The translations under genes and the position numbers were made by a program. A stretch of 64,000 bases of DNA, taken from an uncultured Chloroflexota bacterium. Lineage in GTDB: Bacteria; Chloroflexota; Anaerolineae; UBA4142; SHND01. The number at the start of each line of letters is the position of its first letter. Position 1 is the stretch's first letter. Below, one piece after another: positions 1-8,943 of the stretch. The notes under the pieces were generated by a model. That model was not told the DNA's origin. It did not search any database and was given only the letters and a program-made list of their open reading frames with translations. The stretch spans positions 1 to 64,000 of the forward strand of contig CALMZO010000059.1 in NCBI GenBank assembly GCA_937870825.1, written 5' to 3'.

Positions 1-26
1 CGCAAATCCGAGGAATAAGCATTCAT
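1..26 (-). CDS. N-terminus of a probable IS630-family transposase (cut by window edge)
   Basis: Reading leftward from the ATG at 26-24, only eight full codons are visible: MNAYSSDL, followed by CG, which is the start of an Arg codon. IS630-family transposases commonly open with a similar M-x-A-Y-S-x-D-L-R string, so this is probably the first residues of such a protein. About 90 bases upstream of the start there is a TGGTTAATGCAGC motif that resembles the ends of the repeats at 10356-10563, as expected for the terminal repeat of the element. The evidence is very short, so this remains tentative. Confidence 0.35.
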
Positions 27-114
27 GGCGCGCAATTTACCACATTCGTCCCTTGAGTTAAATAGGAATCCGTTCTAATTCGGCAAATGGTGCGACTCGA
101 GCAAAACTCACGAA

Positions 115-127
115 TGGTTAATGCAGC
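115..127. repeat. Probable terminal inverted repeat of the edge IS630-like element
   Basis: TGGTTAATGCAGC matches 12 of 13 bases of the right end of the MITE-like repeats at 10356-10563 (TGGTTAATGCTGC). It lies on the 5' side of the truncated transposase start, where an IS end should be. The outer bases differ from the MITE ends, so the exact border is uncertain. A TATAAT at 144-149 and a GCGCGAAA/TTCGCGC hairpin at 184-201 lie between here and the next gene. Confidence 0.35.
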
Positions 128-256
128 GCGCACACACGCATGTTATAATCTGAACGCCCGTGACCCACGTGGCTGACGTACGAGCGCGAAACATTTCGCG
201 CCCCGCGTTGACACACTTGGGACCTGGTTAAAGGAATTTCAGGAAAGGAAAATCGA

Positions 257-1831
257 ATGGGTTCGTTTCTTGCATTGGCGCCGTATCTGCCGCTGCTGTT
301 GGTGATGATTATTATTCTCGTGGTGGTGCACGAGTTGGGTCATTTGCTCGCGGCAAAACGGTTTGGCGTAGAGGCGCCGGAATTTGGAATTGGTTTCCCG
401 CCGCGCATTTTTACTTTTTGGAAAACCGACGGCTGGGTGCAGCTGCAGGGTCGCAAAATTGTCATTCCCAAAAAATTTGTTTTTCCCGAAGCGGTTCCGC
501 ACGGTTCATGGGTGACGTACAAAACCGAAACCCAAAACGGGCGCGAAATTTTGAGTTCCATTGCGCCGGTGGACGAAGCAAGTCGCGAGGTCGCTCACGC
601 TAGTCAAATTCAAGCCCTGGACCGCGGCACGGAATTTACCATGAACTGGGTCCCGCTCGGCGGTTTCGTTCGCATGAACGAAGATGAAAATTCGACGTCG
701 CCCACCGCGTTTGTAAACAAACCCGCGTGGCAGCGCGCGATTATTCTCGTCGCAGGCGTTGTGTTTAATTTTGTTTTTGCGTTTATCGTCTTTGCGTTCG
801 TCGCCATGTCCATCCCCCAACTTTCCACGCCCGCGACGACGACCACGCTGCAAGGAATTTTGCCCAACTCGCCCGCGGCACGCGCAAACTTGCGTGTGAA
901 TGATACGATTGTGTCAGTCAACGGCGTCGAGGTTCGCAATGACCGCGAAAAAATGATTCGCGAACTGACCGCGAATTGCAACAAACCTGTGAGCTTGACA
1001 GTGGAACGGCCGCAAGCGCGCGGGAATTTGGAACAACTGCAAATCGCGTTGACACCGGGACCTGCGGGCGATTTGCCCTGCGCGCTCGGCGTGCAAATTG
1101 GACAACAGATTGGCGTACAAATCGCGAGTGTGAGACCGGGTTCGCTTGCCGAACAAGCAGGCATTCAGCCGAATGACGCGCTCGTTTCGTTCGGTTCGTT
1201 CTCGATGATTCCGGCGGATGCCGATTCGATTTTTGATTTGCATGACGAAAAAAATCTCGCCGCGTTTGTGCAAACGCAATCCAAAGTTCGCACGATATTG
1301 ATTGCGACGTACATTCGCGCGGGGCAAACACATCAAGTAAAAATTCCAATTCCCGAAGACCTGCCTCCGGAACAAGCGGACCTCGGACTCGGATTTCATT
1401 TGAATGTGGTGCAAGCATTCACTACTTCGGCAGAGCGCATGTACACGGCGATGACGCTGCTGCCGCGCACGTTGCAGCGCGCTTTTACCGCGTCCTTGCA
1501 AGGACAAAACGCGGGACTCATGGGACCGGTCGGCATGACACAAGTGTTGCAGCAAACGGTGCCGAGCGCGGGCTTGCTCGCGGTGGTAGGACTGTTGATT
1601 GATTTGAGTCTCAGTCTTGCCATCTTTAACCTCTTTCCGATTCCCGGACTCGACGGCGGGCGGCTCGTCTTTGTGATTGCAGAAATGATTACGCGCGGAC
1701 GCCGCTTGAACCCGCGCATCGAAGGGATGATTCATCTTGCGGGTTTTGCGGTGCTGCTCGTCTTTGTGATTTTTGTTTTCTATTCTGACATTTCGCGGGT
1801 GATTGCAGGCAAGACCCCGTTCAGTCCGTAA
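257..1831 (+). CDS. rseP: RseP-like M50 site-2 zinc metalloprotease
   Basis: Membrane-embedded zinc protease of the site-2 family, which cleaves anti-sigma factors or other transmembrane substrates within the membrane. The HELGH zinc motif lies near residues 25-29 inside the first hydrophobic segment, and the second zinc ligand motif LDGGR lies near residue 465 between C-terminal membrane helices. A PDZ-like region with a typical PGSLAEQAGI stretch lies in the middle. At 524 residues it is long for the family: about 75 extra residues separate GIGFPPR from the MNWVPLGGFVRM segment that normally follows closely. AGGAAAGG at 241-248 serves as ribosome binding site for the ATG. It stands alone, not next to dxr or uppS. 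The TATAAT at 144-149 may belong to its promoter, though no good -35 was seen. Confidence 0.9.
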   Translation: MGSFLALAPYLPLLLVMIIILVVVHELGHLLAAKRFGVEAPEFGIGFPPRIFTFWKTDGWVQLQGRKIVIPKKFVFPEAVPHGSWVTYKTETQNGREILSSIAPVDEASREVAHASQIQALDRGTEFTMNWVPLGGFVRMNEDENSTSPTAFVNKPAWQRAIILVAGVVFNFVFAFIVFAFVAMSIPQLSTPATTTTLQGILPNSPAARANLRVNDTIVSVNGVEVRNDREKMIRELTANCNKPVSLTVERPQARGNLEQLQIALTPGPAGDLPCALGVQIGQQIGVQIASVRPGSLAEQAGIQPNDALVSFGSFSMIPADADSIFDLHDEKNLAAFVQTQSKVRTILIATYIRAGQTHQVKIPIPEDLPPEQADLGLGFHLNVVQAFTTSAERMYTAMTLLPRTLQRAFTASLQGQNAGLMGPVGMTQVLQQTVPSAGLLAVVGLLIDLSLSLAIFNLFPIPGLDGGRLVFVIAEMITRGRRLNPRIEGMIHLAGFAVLLVFVIFVFYSDISRVIAGKTPFSP

Positions 1832-2048
1832 AGAATTTGTGGACGAATCGCAGTTCGCTGCAAACATCGTTCAGCGATTGGAAATCGCCGTCCGAAAAAA
1901 ATTCAAATCGCGCGGCGATTCCCAATGCAGCGCATTTCTGTCTTGATTCCGGCTTGAAATTCTATTTCATGCGAGCCGAGCGATTTGAAATGCGTTTGTC
2001 CTGTGCCTGCGGACGTTCCGCAAACGTTTTGAATTTTGTGGTATAAAG

Positions 2049-2081
2049 AACCTCGCTCGATGCAAATTGGGCGAGGTTTTT
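2049..2081 (+). terminator. Rho-independent terminator
   Basis: AACCTCGC (2049-2056) pairs with GCGAGGTT (2071-2078) and the stem is followed by TTTTT. It closes the 270-bp gap downstream of the RseP-like gene. No gene was recognised between 1832 and 2048. Confidence 0.7.
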
Positions 2082-2105
2082 GATTTCCATTTTCGGGTAG
2101 CATCC

Positions 2106-3623
2106 ATGTCGCGCTCTTCTGTCTCTCGCAAAAATTCGCGCTATGAATTTCCATCGCCCCCCCATTTCACCGACGCGCTGCGCCGCGAAAAAGTCCAAAG
2201 CGCGCTCCCTGACATTCATCACCTTCTCGAACAATGGGCGGTGGACAATCATGTGCCGGGGCTCGCCGTGGGTCTCGTGATGGACAATGCGCTTGTCCAC
2301 GAATTTTTTTACGGCGTTCAAAATGTAGAGACGAACGCACCTGTCACGCACGAGACGCGTTTTCGCATCGCGTCCATGTCGAAAAGTTTTGTTGCGATGG
2401 CAATATTGAAACTGCGCGATGAAAAAAGATTGCGGCTCGACGACCGCGCGGCAAAATACATTCCCGAATTGAAAGCGCTCGTGTACCCGACGGGCGATTC
2501 GCCCGACATTACGCTGCGGCATTTGCTTACCATGTCGCCGGGATTTCCCGAAGACAATCCGTGGGGCGACAGGCAAATGGCAATCACGGACCGCGAATTT
2601 TCCAAGTGGCTGCGCGCGGGCATTCCATTTTCGAACGCGCCGAACGTGACGTTCGAGTATTCGAATTATGCGTACGCGATTCTCGCGCGCGTGGTGACGC
2701 GCGTATCGGGCAGCGCGTTTCAAAAATACATCACAAAAAATATCCTATTTCCGCTCGGTATGACCGCGACGACGTGGAACAAAAAACGCGTGCCGCAGGA
2801 ACATTTCGCGTTGGGCTATCGGTGGGAAGACGAAACATTCAAACCCGAACCCATATTGGCAGATGGCGCGTTCGCGGGCATGGCAGGACTCTTTACAACG
2901 ATTCCAGATTTTGCGCGCTATATGAATTTTTTGCTCGATGCGTTTCCGCCGCGCGAGGATATGGAAACGGGTCCGGTGATACGCGCAACGGCGCGCGAGA
3001 TGCAGCAACTCGCGCGGTTTGAAGAACTGGTCGAACGCAAGACCGCGCAAGACGCGACATGGCACGCCGCTTCCGGCTATGGTTTCGGACTTGCCATTTG
3101 GCACGATGATTTTTTGGGCTATGGTGTCTCGCACGGCGGCGGCTTGCCCGGCTATGGCAGTTATTTTTATTTACTGTCGAATCATGGCATCGGCATTGTC
3201 GCGCTGACCAACAAAACGTATTCGGGCATCGGGCGGACCTTTCCCGAATTGTGGGTGCGGCTGGCAAAAACGGGCGGACTGCACCCGCGTCGCGCAGTTC
3301 CCGCGCGTATTCTTCAAGAAATCTGCCATGTGGTACAGCGGTGGCTTGAGGGTGGTGACGACGCGGAATTTGTTTCCGCTGCGGCGGACAATTTTTTCCT
3401 CGACAGCGATTTGCAGCATCGCTATGCGGCATTGGAAAAAATTCGCGCAGAACTGGGCGCGTTCCAACACGTCGGCGAAATTGTCGCGTTGAATGCCCTG
3501 CGCGCCAAATGGACGATTGAATGTGAACGCGGCGCGCTCGATGTAATGCTCACGCTCGCGCCGACGATGCCGCCGAAATTGCAAATGTTGAATTTGACGC
3601 CGCGCGTGTCGAATGAAAAATAA
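2106..3623 (+). CDS. Beta-lactamase-family serine hydrolase
   Basis: Penicillin-binding/class C beta-lactamase-fold hydrolase, 505 residues from this start. The catalytic SxxK is SMSK (about residue 90, in IASMSKSF), the YxN motif is YSN in EYSNYAY, and the third motif is HGGG in SHGGGLPGYGS. Families like this act as esterases, D-aminopeptidases or peptidases; the substrate cannot be told. There is no clear signal peptide, so it may be cytoplasmic. An upstream TTG at 2067 would keep the frame open but lies inside the terminator hairpin, so the ATG at 2106 is preferred. The C-terminal 130 residues after the HGGG motif have no recognised domain. Confidence 0.85.
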   Translation: MSRSSVSRKNSRYEFPSPPHFTDALRREKVQSALPDIHHLLEQWAVDNHVPGLAVGLVMDNALVHEFFYGVQNVETNAPVTHETRFRIASMSKSFVAMAILKLRDEKRLRLDDRAAKYIPELKALVYPTGDSPDITLRHLLTMSPGFPEDNPWGDRQMAITDREFSKWLRAGIPFSNAPNVTFEYSNYAYAILARVVTRVSGSAFQKYITKNILFPLGMTATTWNKKRVPQEHFALGYRWEDETFKPEPILADGAFAGMAGLFTTIPDFARYMNFLLDAFPPREDMETGPVIRATAREMQQLARFEELVERKTAQDATWHAASGYGFGLAIWHDDFLGYGVSHGGGLPGYGSYFYLLSNHGIGIVALTNKTYSGIGRTFPELWVRLAKTGGLHPRRAVPARILQEICHVVQRWLEGGDDAEFVSAAADNFFLDSDLQHRYAALEKIRAELGAFQHVGEIVALNALRAKWTIECERGALDVMLTLAPTMPPKLQMLNLTPRVSNEK

Positions 3624-3644
3624 AGTATTCTTTTGATTGCCGTA

Positions 3645-3673
3645 TTGAATCTCTCGCGCAGCTCTGGTACAAT
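3645..3673 (+). promoter_or_regulatory. Promoter placing transcription start at the GTG of the next gene
   Basis: TTGAAT (3645-3650), a 17-base spacer and TACAAT (3668-3673). The predicted transcription start falls about 7 bases downstream, on or beside the GTG at 3680, so the mRNA may be leaderless. Confidence 0.5.
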
Positions 3674-3679
3674 TTCCAT

Positions 3680-4498
3680 GTGTCCGGCGAATATCCTTTG
3701 ATTACAACTCCGCGTATTCGATGCAATTATTGCAGCAAACGCATTCCCGCGTCGTCGGTGGTGTGTCCGAATTGCCAACGCAACCCGCGCGCGTTTTATT
3801 GGAAGCGCGGGCATGTGTTTGCGTTGCTCGGTCTGGGCGTCATGGCATTGATTGTCGGCGCGTTTTATTTTGAAAGTGATGTCCGGCGCTTTATTCCCGC
3901 AACGATTGCGTTGAATGCGACCTCTACGCGCACACTCACGCGCGCACCCATCACCGTCGTGCTTGTCGCTACGCGCGCGCCCGCGACAAGCACGCGCGTT
4001 CCGCCAACCGCGACGCACCCAAGTGCTACGGTACTGCCGCCGCCAAGTACCCCAACTCTCACCGCAACAGCAACGCGCGCCGCGAATGTTTCCACACAAA
4101 TCCCGCGCGCCACCGAAACGCCATCGCCGCTTCCGACAGCGATTCCCATTACGCCGCCGCAGCTTGTTTCGCCGCCGGATAACGAACGCATCATCGGCGC
4201 GAACAAGCGCGTCATTTTGCAATTTCAACCCGCCCAGCCATTGAGCGCGCGAGAATGGTTTCGCGTTCAGGTAGATTTTTTAGACCGCGCGGGCAATCCC
4301 GTGAGCTGGTGTGGTTTCACCAAAGAGAGCGCGCAAGAATTTCCGCGCGATTTTTTTGACGATTCGTCGCCGAGCGTCCGCTCGTTTTTATGGCGCGTGA
4401 ATGTTGTGCGTTCCGAGCAAAGCGTTCCCCAGACGTGTGAAGCGCAGTACGAAATTTCGAGCGCACCGAGTGAGGTGTGGACGTTTTATTGGTATTAG
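3680..4498 (+). CDS. Zinc-ribbon, single-pass membrane protein with Thr/Pro/Ala-rich linker
   Basis: 272-residue protein of unknown function. The N-terminus carries a zinc-ribbon (CNYC near residue 15 and CPNC near residue 31), then a hydrophobic segment (about residues 46-66, FALLGLGVMALIVGAFYF). A roughly 100-residue Thr/Pro/Ala/Arg-rich low-complexity linker follows, then a C-terminal globular domain starting near PQLVSPPDNERI that resembles an extracytoplasmic Ig-like fold. The architecture suggests a cytosolic ribbon, a membrane anchor and an outer domain. The GTG start is chosen because the overlapping ATG at 3678 is in another frame that stops at once, and because a promoter places the mRNA start here. 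Confidence 0.65.
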   Translation: MSGEYPLITTPRIRCNYCSKRIPASSVVCPNCQRNPRAFYWKRGHVFALLGLGVMALIVGAFYFESDVRRFIPATIALNATSTRTLTRAPITVVLVATRAPATSTRVPPTATHPSATVLPPPSTPTLTATATRAANVSTQIPRATETPSPLPTAIPITPPQLVSPPDNERIIGANKRVILQFQPAQPLSAREWFRVQVDFLDRAGNPVSWCGFTKESAQEFPRDFFDDSSPSVRSFLWRVNVVRSEQSVPQTCEAQYEISSAPSEVWTFYWY

Positions 4499-4499
4499 C

Positions 4500-4617
4500 G
4501 GCTCGTTGTTCGTTATCGGTTATTTGTTCATTGGCAAGTCTCACTGTGTTCGCCGCGATTCTTGAAGCGAAGAACCAAGAACGAATAACGAACAGTGTAT
4601 AACTAACAACGAATAAC
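4500..4617. repeat. Imperfect inverted-repeat hairpin of the GTTCGTTAT/ATAACGAAC type
   Basis: The gap between two genes is made of low-complexity copies of GTTCGTTAT-like sequence (about 4503-4530) facing ATAACGAAC-like sequence (about 4567-4617). Similar hairpins recur at 7558, 21271, 35212 and 37962. Confidence 0.6.
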
Positions 4618-4625
4618 TTTTCTTT

Positions 4626-5801
4626 ATGAACATCACTATCGTAGGCGCAGGCATCAATGGCGCGACAGCCGCCGTTGAATTGCAACAGCGCGGACATGCT
4701 GTCACGCTGCTGGACCCCGGTCCGATTCCGCATCCGCTTGCGGCGACCACCGATATTTCCAAAGTCGTTCGGATGGAATATGGCGCGGATGAAGAATACA
4801 TGACGCTCGCGGAAAGCGCGCTCGCGGGCTGGCAAGCATGGAATCATGAGTTTGGCGCGGACTTGTTTCACCAAACCGGCGTGTTGTATTTGCGGCGCGG
4901 CGAAATGAAACGCGGGACGTACGAATGGGACAGCTGGAAACTGTTAATGCAACGCGGACATCATCCGCAGCGGATGAGCGTTCCCGAAATCAGAAAACGT
5001 TTTCCGATGTGGAATGCGCGCAAATACGTTGACGGCTTTTATGACCCCGAAGGCGGTTATGCCGAAAGCGGGCGCGTGGTTTTGCGTTTGGTGGAAAAAG
5101 CGAAAACGCTGGGCGTGAAATTACGCGAAGGGACCGCGTTCCGCGAGTTGCTCGAACGAAATGGACGCGTGCGCGGACTGGTCACAACGGATGACAAAAA
5201 AATCGCGGCGGATGTGGTGATTGTTGCGGCGGGCGCGTGGACACAATTTTTGCTGCCGTGGCTCAAGCCGTACTTGCGTTCGAACGGAATGCCCGTTTTC
5301 CATCTTGCGCCAAAGAATCCTGAAGATTTTCGCGCCACCACCTTTCCGGTTTTCGCGGCGGACACTTCGTCAACGGGCTATTATGGTTTTCCCATCAATC
5401 GCGACGGCGTCGTGAAAATCGCGCGGCATTGGGACGGTCGCGCGATGCACCCCGAAGCCAATGAACGCGTCGTGAACGAATTTGAAGAAAACAATTTGCG
5501 CGAATTCCTTAAGGTGACATTTCCCGCGCTCGCGGATGCGCCAATTGTGTACCGCCGCATCTGTTTGTATTCGGATACGTGGGATGGGCATTTTTGGGTT
5601 GACCACGACCCCGAACACGCCGGACTCGTCGTCGCGGCAGGCGACAGCGGACACGGTTTCAAATTCGCGCCGCTGTGGGGAGGAATCATTGCCGACGCGG
5701 TGGAGCAAAAAGAAAATCGCTGGCTGAAAAAATTTCGCTGGCGTCCCGAAGTGAGACCGGCGCGGCCGGAAGAGGCGGCGAGATTCATCGGAAGAGAATG
5801 A
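4626..5801 (+). CDS. FAD-dependent oxidoreductase, monomeric sarcosine oxidase-like (DAO family)
   Basis: Flavin amine oxidase of 391 residues that probably oxidises an N-methyl or secondary amino acid. The Rossmann motif is at the very start (IVGAGINGATAA, GxGxxG). The C-terminal RRICLYSDTWDGHFWVD segment matches the monomeric sarcosine oxidase region in which a Cys binds FAD covalently, and the Cys is present. VVKIARHWDG resembles the active-site Lys region of that family. The substrate is not determined. ATG follows a poor ribosome binding site and a repeat hairpin. A second family member lies at 60681-61859. Confidence 0.82.
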   Translation: MNITIVGAGINGATAAVELQQRGHAVTLLDPGPIPHPLAATTDISKVVRMEYGADEEYMTLAESALAGWQAWNHEFGADLFHQTGVLYLRRGEMKRGTYEWDSWKLLMQRGHHPQRMSVPEIRKRFPMWNARKYVDGFYDPEGGYAESGRVVLRLVEKAKTLGVKLREGTAFRELLERNGRVRGLVTTDDKKIAADVVIVAAGAWTQFLLPWLKPYLRSNGMPVFHLAPKNPEDFRATTFPVFAADTSSTGYYGFPINRDGVVKIARHWDGRAMHPEANERVVNEFEENNLREFLKVTFPALADAPIVYRRICLYSDTWDGHFWVDHDPEHAGLVVAAGDSGHGFKFAPLWGGIIADAVEQKENRWLKKFRWRPEVRPARPEEAARFIGRE

Positions 5802-5850
5802 TGGGCGAGAATAAAAAGGAAAAAAAGGAACGAATAGAGCTCTCAAAAGT

Positions 5851-5921
5851 CGTAGGATGGACTCGACGCTTCAGCGGGTTGATGGGGAGTAACCGCATAA
5901 ATGCTCGAGTCCAAGGCTACG
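5851..5921. other. Three-tier structured hairpin, possible small RNA or repeat element
   Basis: Nested perfect or near-perfect stems with internal loops: CGTAG (5851-5855)/CTACG (5917-5921); GGACTCGA (5859-5866)/TCGAGTCC (5905-5912); GCGGGTT (5874-5880)/AACCGC (5891-5896) with one bulged G; and a 10-base loop. It lies in the 190-bp gap between two converging genes. A second small hairpin (AACTC/GAGTT, about 5923-5937) follows. There is no U-tract, so it is not a simple terminator. Confidence 0.45.
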
Positions 5922-5990
5922 AACTCTCTTTGAGTTGACTACAAGGGACGTCTGATTTCTTCTATTTCCCCCGGTTCCCTTCAATCCTTT

Positions 5991-6590
5991 TTATTCCGCC
6001 AAGAGTTGTTGGATTACTCTTTCCGAGCCGTCGTAATCGCCCTCGCCAACGTGCGTGTAACGGATGTATCCTTCTTTGTCCACAATGAACCACGTGGGCC
6101 ATGCCCGGACGTTATAACGATTCCAATTGGCAAAGTCGCCGTCAATCGCCACCGGATATTTGATGTTGTACCCTTGCACCGCCTTGCGGACATTTTCCAC
6201 ATCTTTTTCGAACGAGAGCTCGGGGGTGTGGACGCCGAGAACGACGAGTCCCCGGGCACGATATTTTTCGTCCCACGCTTTTTTGTAGGGCAGGGTATTT
6301 TTGCAGTTGTAGCAGGCGAACGTCCAAAAATCGATGAGGACCACTTGACCGCGTAGTTCGTCCCAATTGATTTTTTCGGAATTGATCCAGGTCTCGCTCG
6401 CAATCTCGCGCGCGAGTTTGAACTGATGCTTGTCCACTTTGGCTTGAGCAGTCACTTGTACGTCTTCTCCTGTCTGCTGCGTTGGTGCGCCGGGTCCGGT
6501 CGAATTTGCCTGCGCGCATCCGTTCAAGACCATTCCACAGACCAAAAGAAAAATAAATTGCATAGCATGGTGCCGCACGCGTTTGTGCAT
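5991..6590 (-). CDS. TlpA/ResA-like thioredoxin-fold lipoprotein
   Basis: Extracytoplasmic thiol-disulfide protein, 199 residues from this start. A lipoprotein signal with LNGC near residue 25 anchors it to the membrane. The redox motif is CYNC in WTFACYNCKNTLPY (about residue 92), within a redoxin domain that includes GVHTPELSFE, a segment seen in DipZ-like and thiol:disulfide interchange proteins. The start at 6590 is preferred over the upstream frame because GGAGG lies just before it on this strand. A role in keeping exported cysteines or cytochrome c maturation factors reduced is inference. It converges with the flavoenzyme gene. Confidence 0.85.
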   Translation of the reverse strand: MHKRVRHHAMQFIFLLVCGMVLNGCAQANSTGPGAPTQQTGEDVQVTAQAKVDKHQFKLAREIASETWINSEKINWDELRGQVVLIDFWTFACYNCKNTLPYKKAWDEKYRARGLVVLGVHTPELSFEKDVENVRKAVQGYNIKYPVAIDGDFANWNRYNVRAWPTWFIVDKEGYIRYTHVGEGDYDGSERVIQQLLAE

Positions 6591-6842
6591 TTTAACCTCC
6601 GCAAATAATTTTCGCCGCAATGTGTTTCCAACCTATCAAACATTCCTTACAATTTTGTAACGCGAAATGCTCCGCCGAATCGAATTTTGCGGCGAACGCT
6701 GCAACGATTGAACACATGCAGAGGAAAAACGTTTTTGGTGTTCGGACGTTCTTGCGTTTCCGGTCCTGTTCCCCAGACGAAATTTAGAAATTCGTAAGAA
6801 ATTCGACAGTGTGCTTCAACAACTCGCGATGAAAATCAAGGA

Positions 6843-7544
6843 ATGACGGCAATGCAAAAAGTTCTGGTGGTTGACGATGAACCGCAAATCCTCGAAGTGG
6901 TGAGCAAATATCTCGCGCGGGAAGGTTTTCAGGTTTCGACAGCGCGTGATGGGGAAGCCGCACTCGCGACCTTCAATTCGAGCAAACCCGATTTGGTGGT
7001 GTTGGACTTGATGCTGCCCAAAGTGGACGGACTGGAAGTGTTTCGCCGCTTGCGCACACTCAGCGCGGTCCCGGTGATTATGCTCACCGCCAAAGGCGAA
7101 GAGACGGACCGCATTGTCGGTTTGGAGCTGGGCGCGGATGATTACATTACCAAACCGTTTAGCCCGCGCGAATTGGTGGCGCGGGTGAAAGCGGTGTTGC
7201 GTCGCGCGACGACGGGCTCGATGCTCGAAACGGGCGAACGCACGCTCGTGCGCGGCGAATTGCGAATTGACCCGCGCGCGCGGTCAGTGTTGGTTGCGGA
7301 CAAAGATGTGGAATTGACGAGCAAAGAATTTGATCTGTTGTGGTTTCTCGCGTCGCATCCCGGTCAAGTGTTCACGCGCACACAATTGCTGGACCATGTG
7401 TGGGGGTTTGAATACTATGGCGATTCGTCCACTGTCACGGTCCACATTCGCCGCCTCCGCGAAAAAATTGAAAGCGACCCCGCCAACCCACATTATCTTT
7501 CGACGGTGTGGGGGGTGGGGTATAAATTTGAAAAAGAGGTTTAG
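6843..7544 (+). CDS. OmpR/PhoB-family response regulator
   Basis: 233-residue two-component regulator. The receiver domain (residues about 5-118) has the acidic pair in VVDDEP, the phosphoacceptor Asp in VVLDLMLPKVDG and the Lys of LTAKGEE. A winged-helix DNA-binding domain occupies about residues 135-232, with the LTSKEFDLLWFLA and STVTVHIRRLREK segments typical of the PhoB group. It precedes a sensor kinase by about 80 bases, so the two should form one system. An in-frame ATG at 6852 is a possible alternative start. Confidence 0.93.
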   Translation: MTAMQKVLVVDDEPQILEVVSKYLAREGFQVSTARDGEAALATFNSSKPDLVVLDLMLPKVDGLEVFRRLRTLSAVPVIMLTAKGEETDRIVGLELGADDYITKPFSPRELVARVKAVLRRATTGSMLETGERTLVRGELRIDPRARSVLVADKDVELTSKEFDLLWFLASHPGQVFTRTQLLDHVWGFEYYGDSSTVTVHIRRLREKIESDPANPHYLSTVWGVGYKFEKEV

Positions 7545-7557
7545 CAAATGCCTGACA

Positions 7558-7608
7558 GCCGATAGCCGATAGCGGTGACCTGCCGCGTCGTTTGCTATTC
7601 GCTATCTG
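7558..7608. repeat. GCCGATAGC/GCTATTCGC inverted repeat
   Basis: GCCGATAGCCGATAGCG (7558-7574) faces TGCTATTCGCTATCTGC (7591-7607) in the gap between regulator and kinase. It resembles the hairpin family at 4500 and 37962 and may limit read-through within the operon. Confidence 0.5.
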
Positions 7609-7627
7609 CGCTTTGCTCTCTGCCATC

Positions 7628-8884
7628 ATGCGTCGTTCACTCACCTTTGGCATCCTTCTCTTGGTCGCCGCGCCCCTCGCGGCGTTGTTGCTTGCGCGCG
7701 TGTGGCTCGGCTCGCCGCCGGGAGAGCTGCTCGAATTGACGCGGTTGTTTTTGATTGCGGAAAGCGCCGCGCTGATTTTGGGATTCGCCGCGTACTATGC
7801 AGTGCTGCGCGCGGGGATTGGCGGCATTAGCGGCAAAGTGGCGTTGGGCTATGCGTTGTGTGTTGGCGTCACGGCAATCGTGATTTTGCTCGTTTCGATG
7901 CCCATGTTTATTTCCACACACGACGCGCAGTTCTTGTTGGTGCTGCTGGTTTTTTCGGGAATTATTTCGCTCGGTTTTGGCTATTTGATTTCGCGGACGA
8001 TTACACGCGGCTTGAGCGAATTGACCGTTGGCGCGGAAAAAATCGCGCAGGGCAATTTTTCCGCGCGCGTGAATGTGAAATCGGGGGACGAAGTGGAACG
8101 ACTCGGCGCGGCGTTCAACCGCATGGCAGAAAAATTGGACCAAGCTGCCACGAAACAAAAAGAATTGGAACAGGCGCGCCGCGATGTCGTCGCCGCCGTG
8201 TCGCATGATTTGCGCACGCCGCTCGCATCCCTGCGCGCGATGATTGAAGCCATCAACGATGGTGTCGTCACCGACGAAGCAACGACGCGGCGTTATCTCA
8301 ACAGCGCGCAACTGCAAGCAGAAAATCTTTCACTGCTCGTGGACGATTTGTTTGAACTGTCGCAACTCGACGCGGGCGTGATGCAGTGGCGCGTGGAGCC
8401 AAGTTCGCTGCGCGATTTGATTTCGGATACGTTGGAAACGATGCACGTGCAAGCGGCAGAAAAGAACATCAAATTGAGCGGATGGGTTGACCCGAACGTT
8501 GACCCCGTGCTGATGAATTCACACAAAATGCAGCGCGTGTTGTACAACCTGATTCAAAATGCAATCCGGCACACGCCAACCGACGGCACTATTTTTGTCG
8601 AGGCGCGCAAGCACGAACTCGATGACCAAGTACAGGTGGACGTGATTGATACGGGTGAGGGCATTCCCGAAAGTGATATGCTGCGCATTTTTGAACAATT
8701 TTATCGCGGCGAAAAATCGCGGGCGCGCGAATCCTATGGCTATCATTCGGGCAGCGGCGCGGGGCTCGGTCTCGCCATCGCCCAGCGCATCGTACAAGCA
8801 CACCACGGAAAAATTTGGGCAGAGTCGAAACGCGGCACGGGGAGCAGGTTCAGTTTTACTTTGCCGCGCGCGGCGAAACTCTAG
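7628..8884 (+). CDS. HAMP-containing sensor histidine kinase
   Basis: Membrane sensor kinase of 418 residues. The N-terminus has several hydrophobic segments (about residues 5-25, 40-58, 75-97 and 105-125), then a HAMP linker (ITRGLSELTVGAEKIAQG) and a HisKA domain with the phosphoacceptor His in VSHDLRTPLASLR. The ATPase domain shows an N box (NLIQNAIRHTP), G1 (DTGEGIP), an F box (IFEQFYRG) and G2 (GAGLGLAIA). It lies just downstream of the PhoB-like regulator. A TTG at 7592 would add 12 residues but falls in the hairpin repeat. The external signal is not evident, as there is no large periplasmic domain. Confidence 0.92.
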   Translation: MRRSLTFGILLLVAAPLAALLLARVWLGSPPGELLELTRLFLIAESAALILGFAAYYAVLRAGIGGISGKVALGYALCVGVTAIVILLVSMPMFISTHDAQFLLVLLVFSGIISLGFGYLISRTITRGLSELTVGAEKIAQGNFSARVNVKSGDEVERLGAAFNRMAEKLDQAATKQKELEQARRDVVAAVSHDLRTPLASLRAMIEAINDGVVTDEATTRRYLNSAQLQAENLSLLVDDLFELSQLDAGVMQWRVEPSSLRDLISDTLETMHVQAAEKNIKLSGWVDPNVDPVLMNSHKMQRVLYNLIQNAIRHTPTDGTIFVEARKHELDDQVQVDVIDTGEGIPESDMLRIFEQFYRGEKSRARESYGYHSGSGAGLGLAIAQRIVQAHHGKIWAESKRGTGSRFSFTLPRAAKL

Positions 8885-8943
8885 AATCACGTTTCCGGGT
8901 TTCATGCGTTATCACTTTTGAACCCACGACACAGGATATGTGA

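Noticed and set aside
914-1867. Long antisense frame opposite the RseP-like gene
   Set aside because: Composition artefact of GC-rich codons; it lacks any domain and fully overlaps a clear gene.
2067-2105. Upstream TTG start for the serine hydrolase
   Set aside because: It lies within the terminator hairpin and adds residues with no similarity to the family.
5851-5921. A tRNA gene
   Set aside because: The nested stems do not form a cloverleaf, and no TTCGAAT-type T-loop or CCA end is present. No tRNA was found elsewhere in the window by eye.
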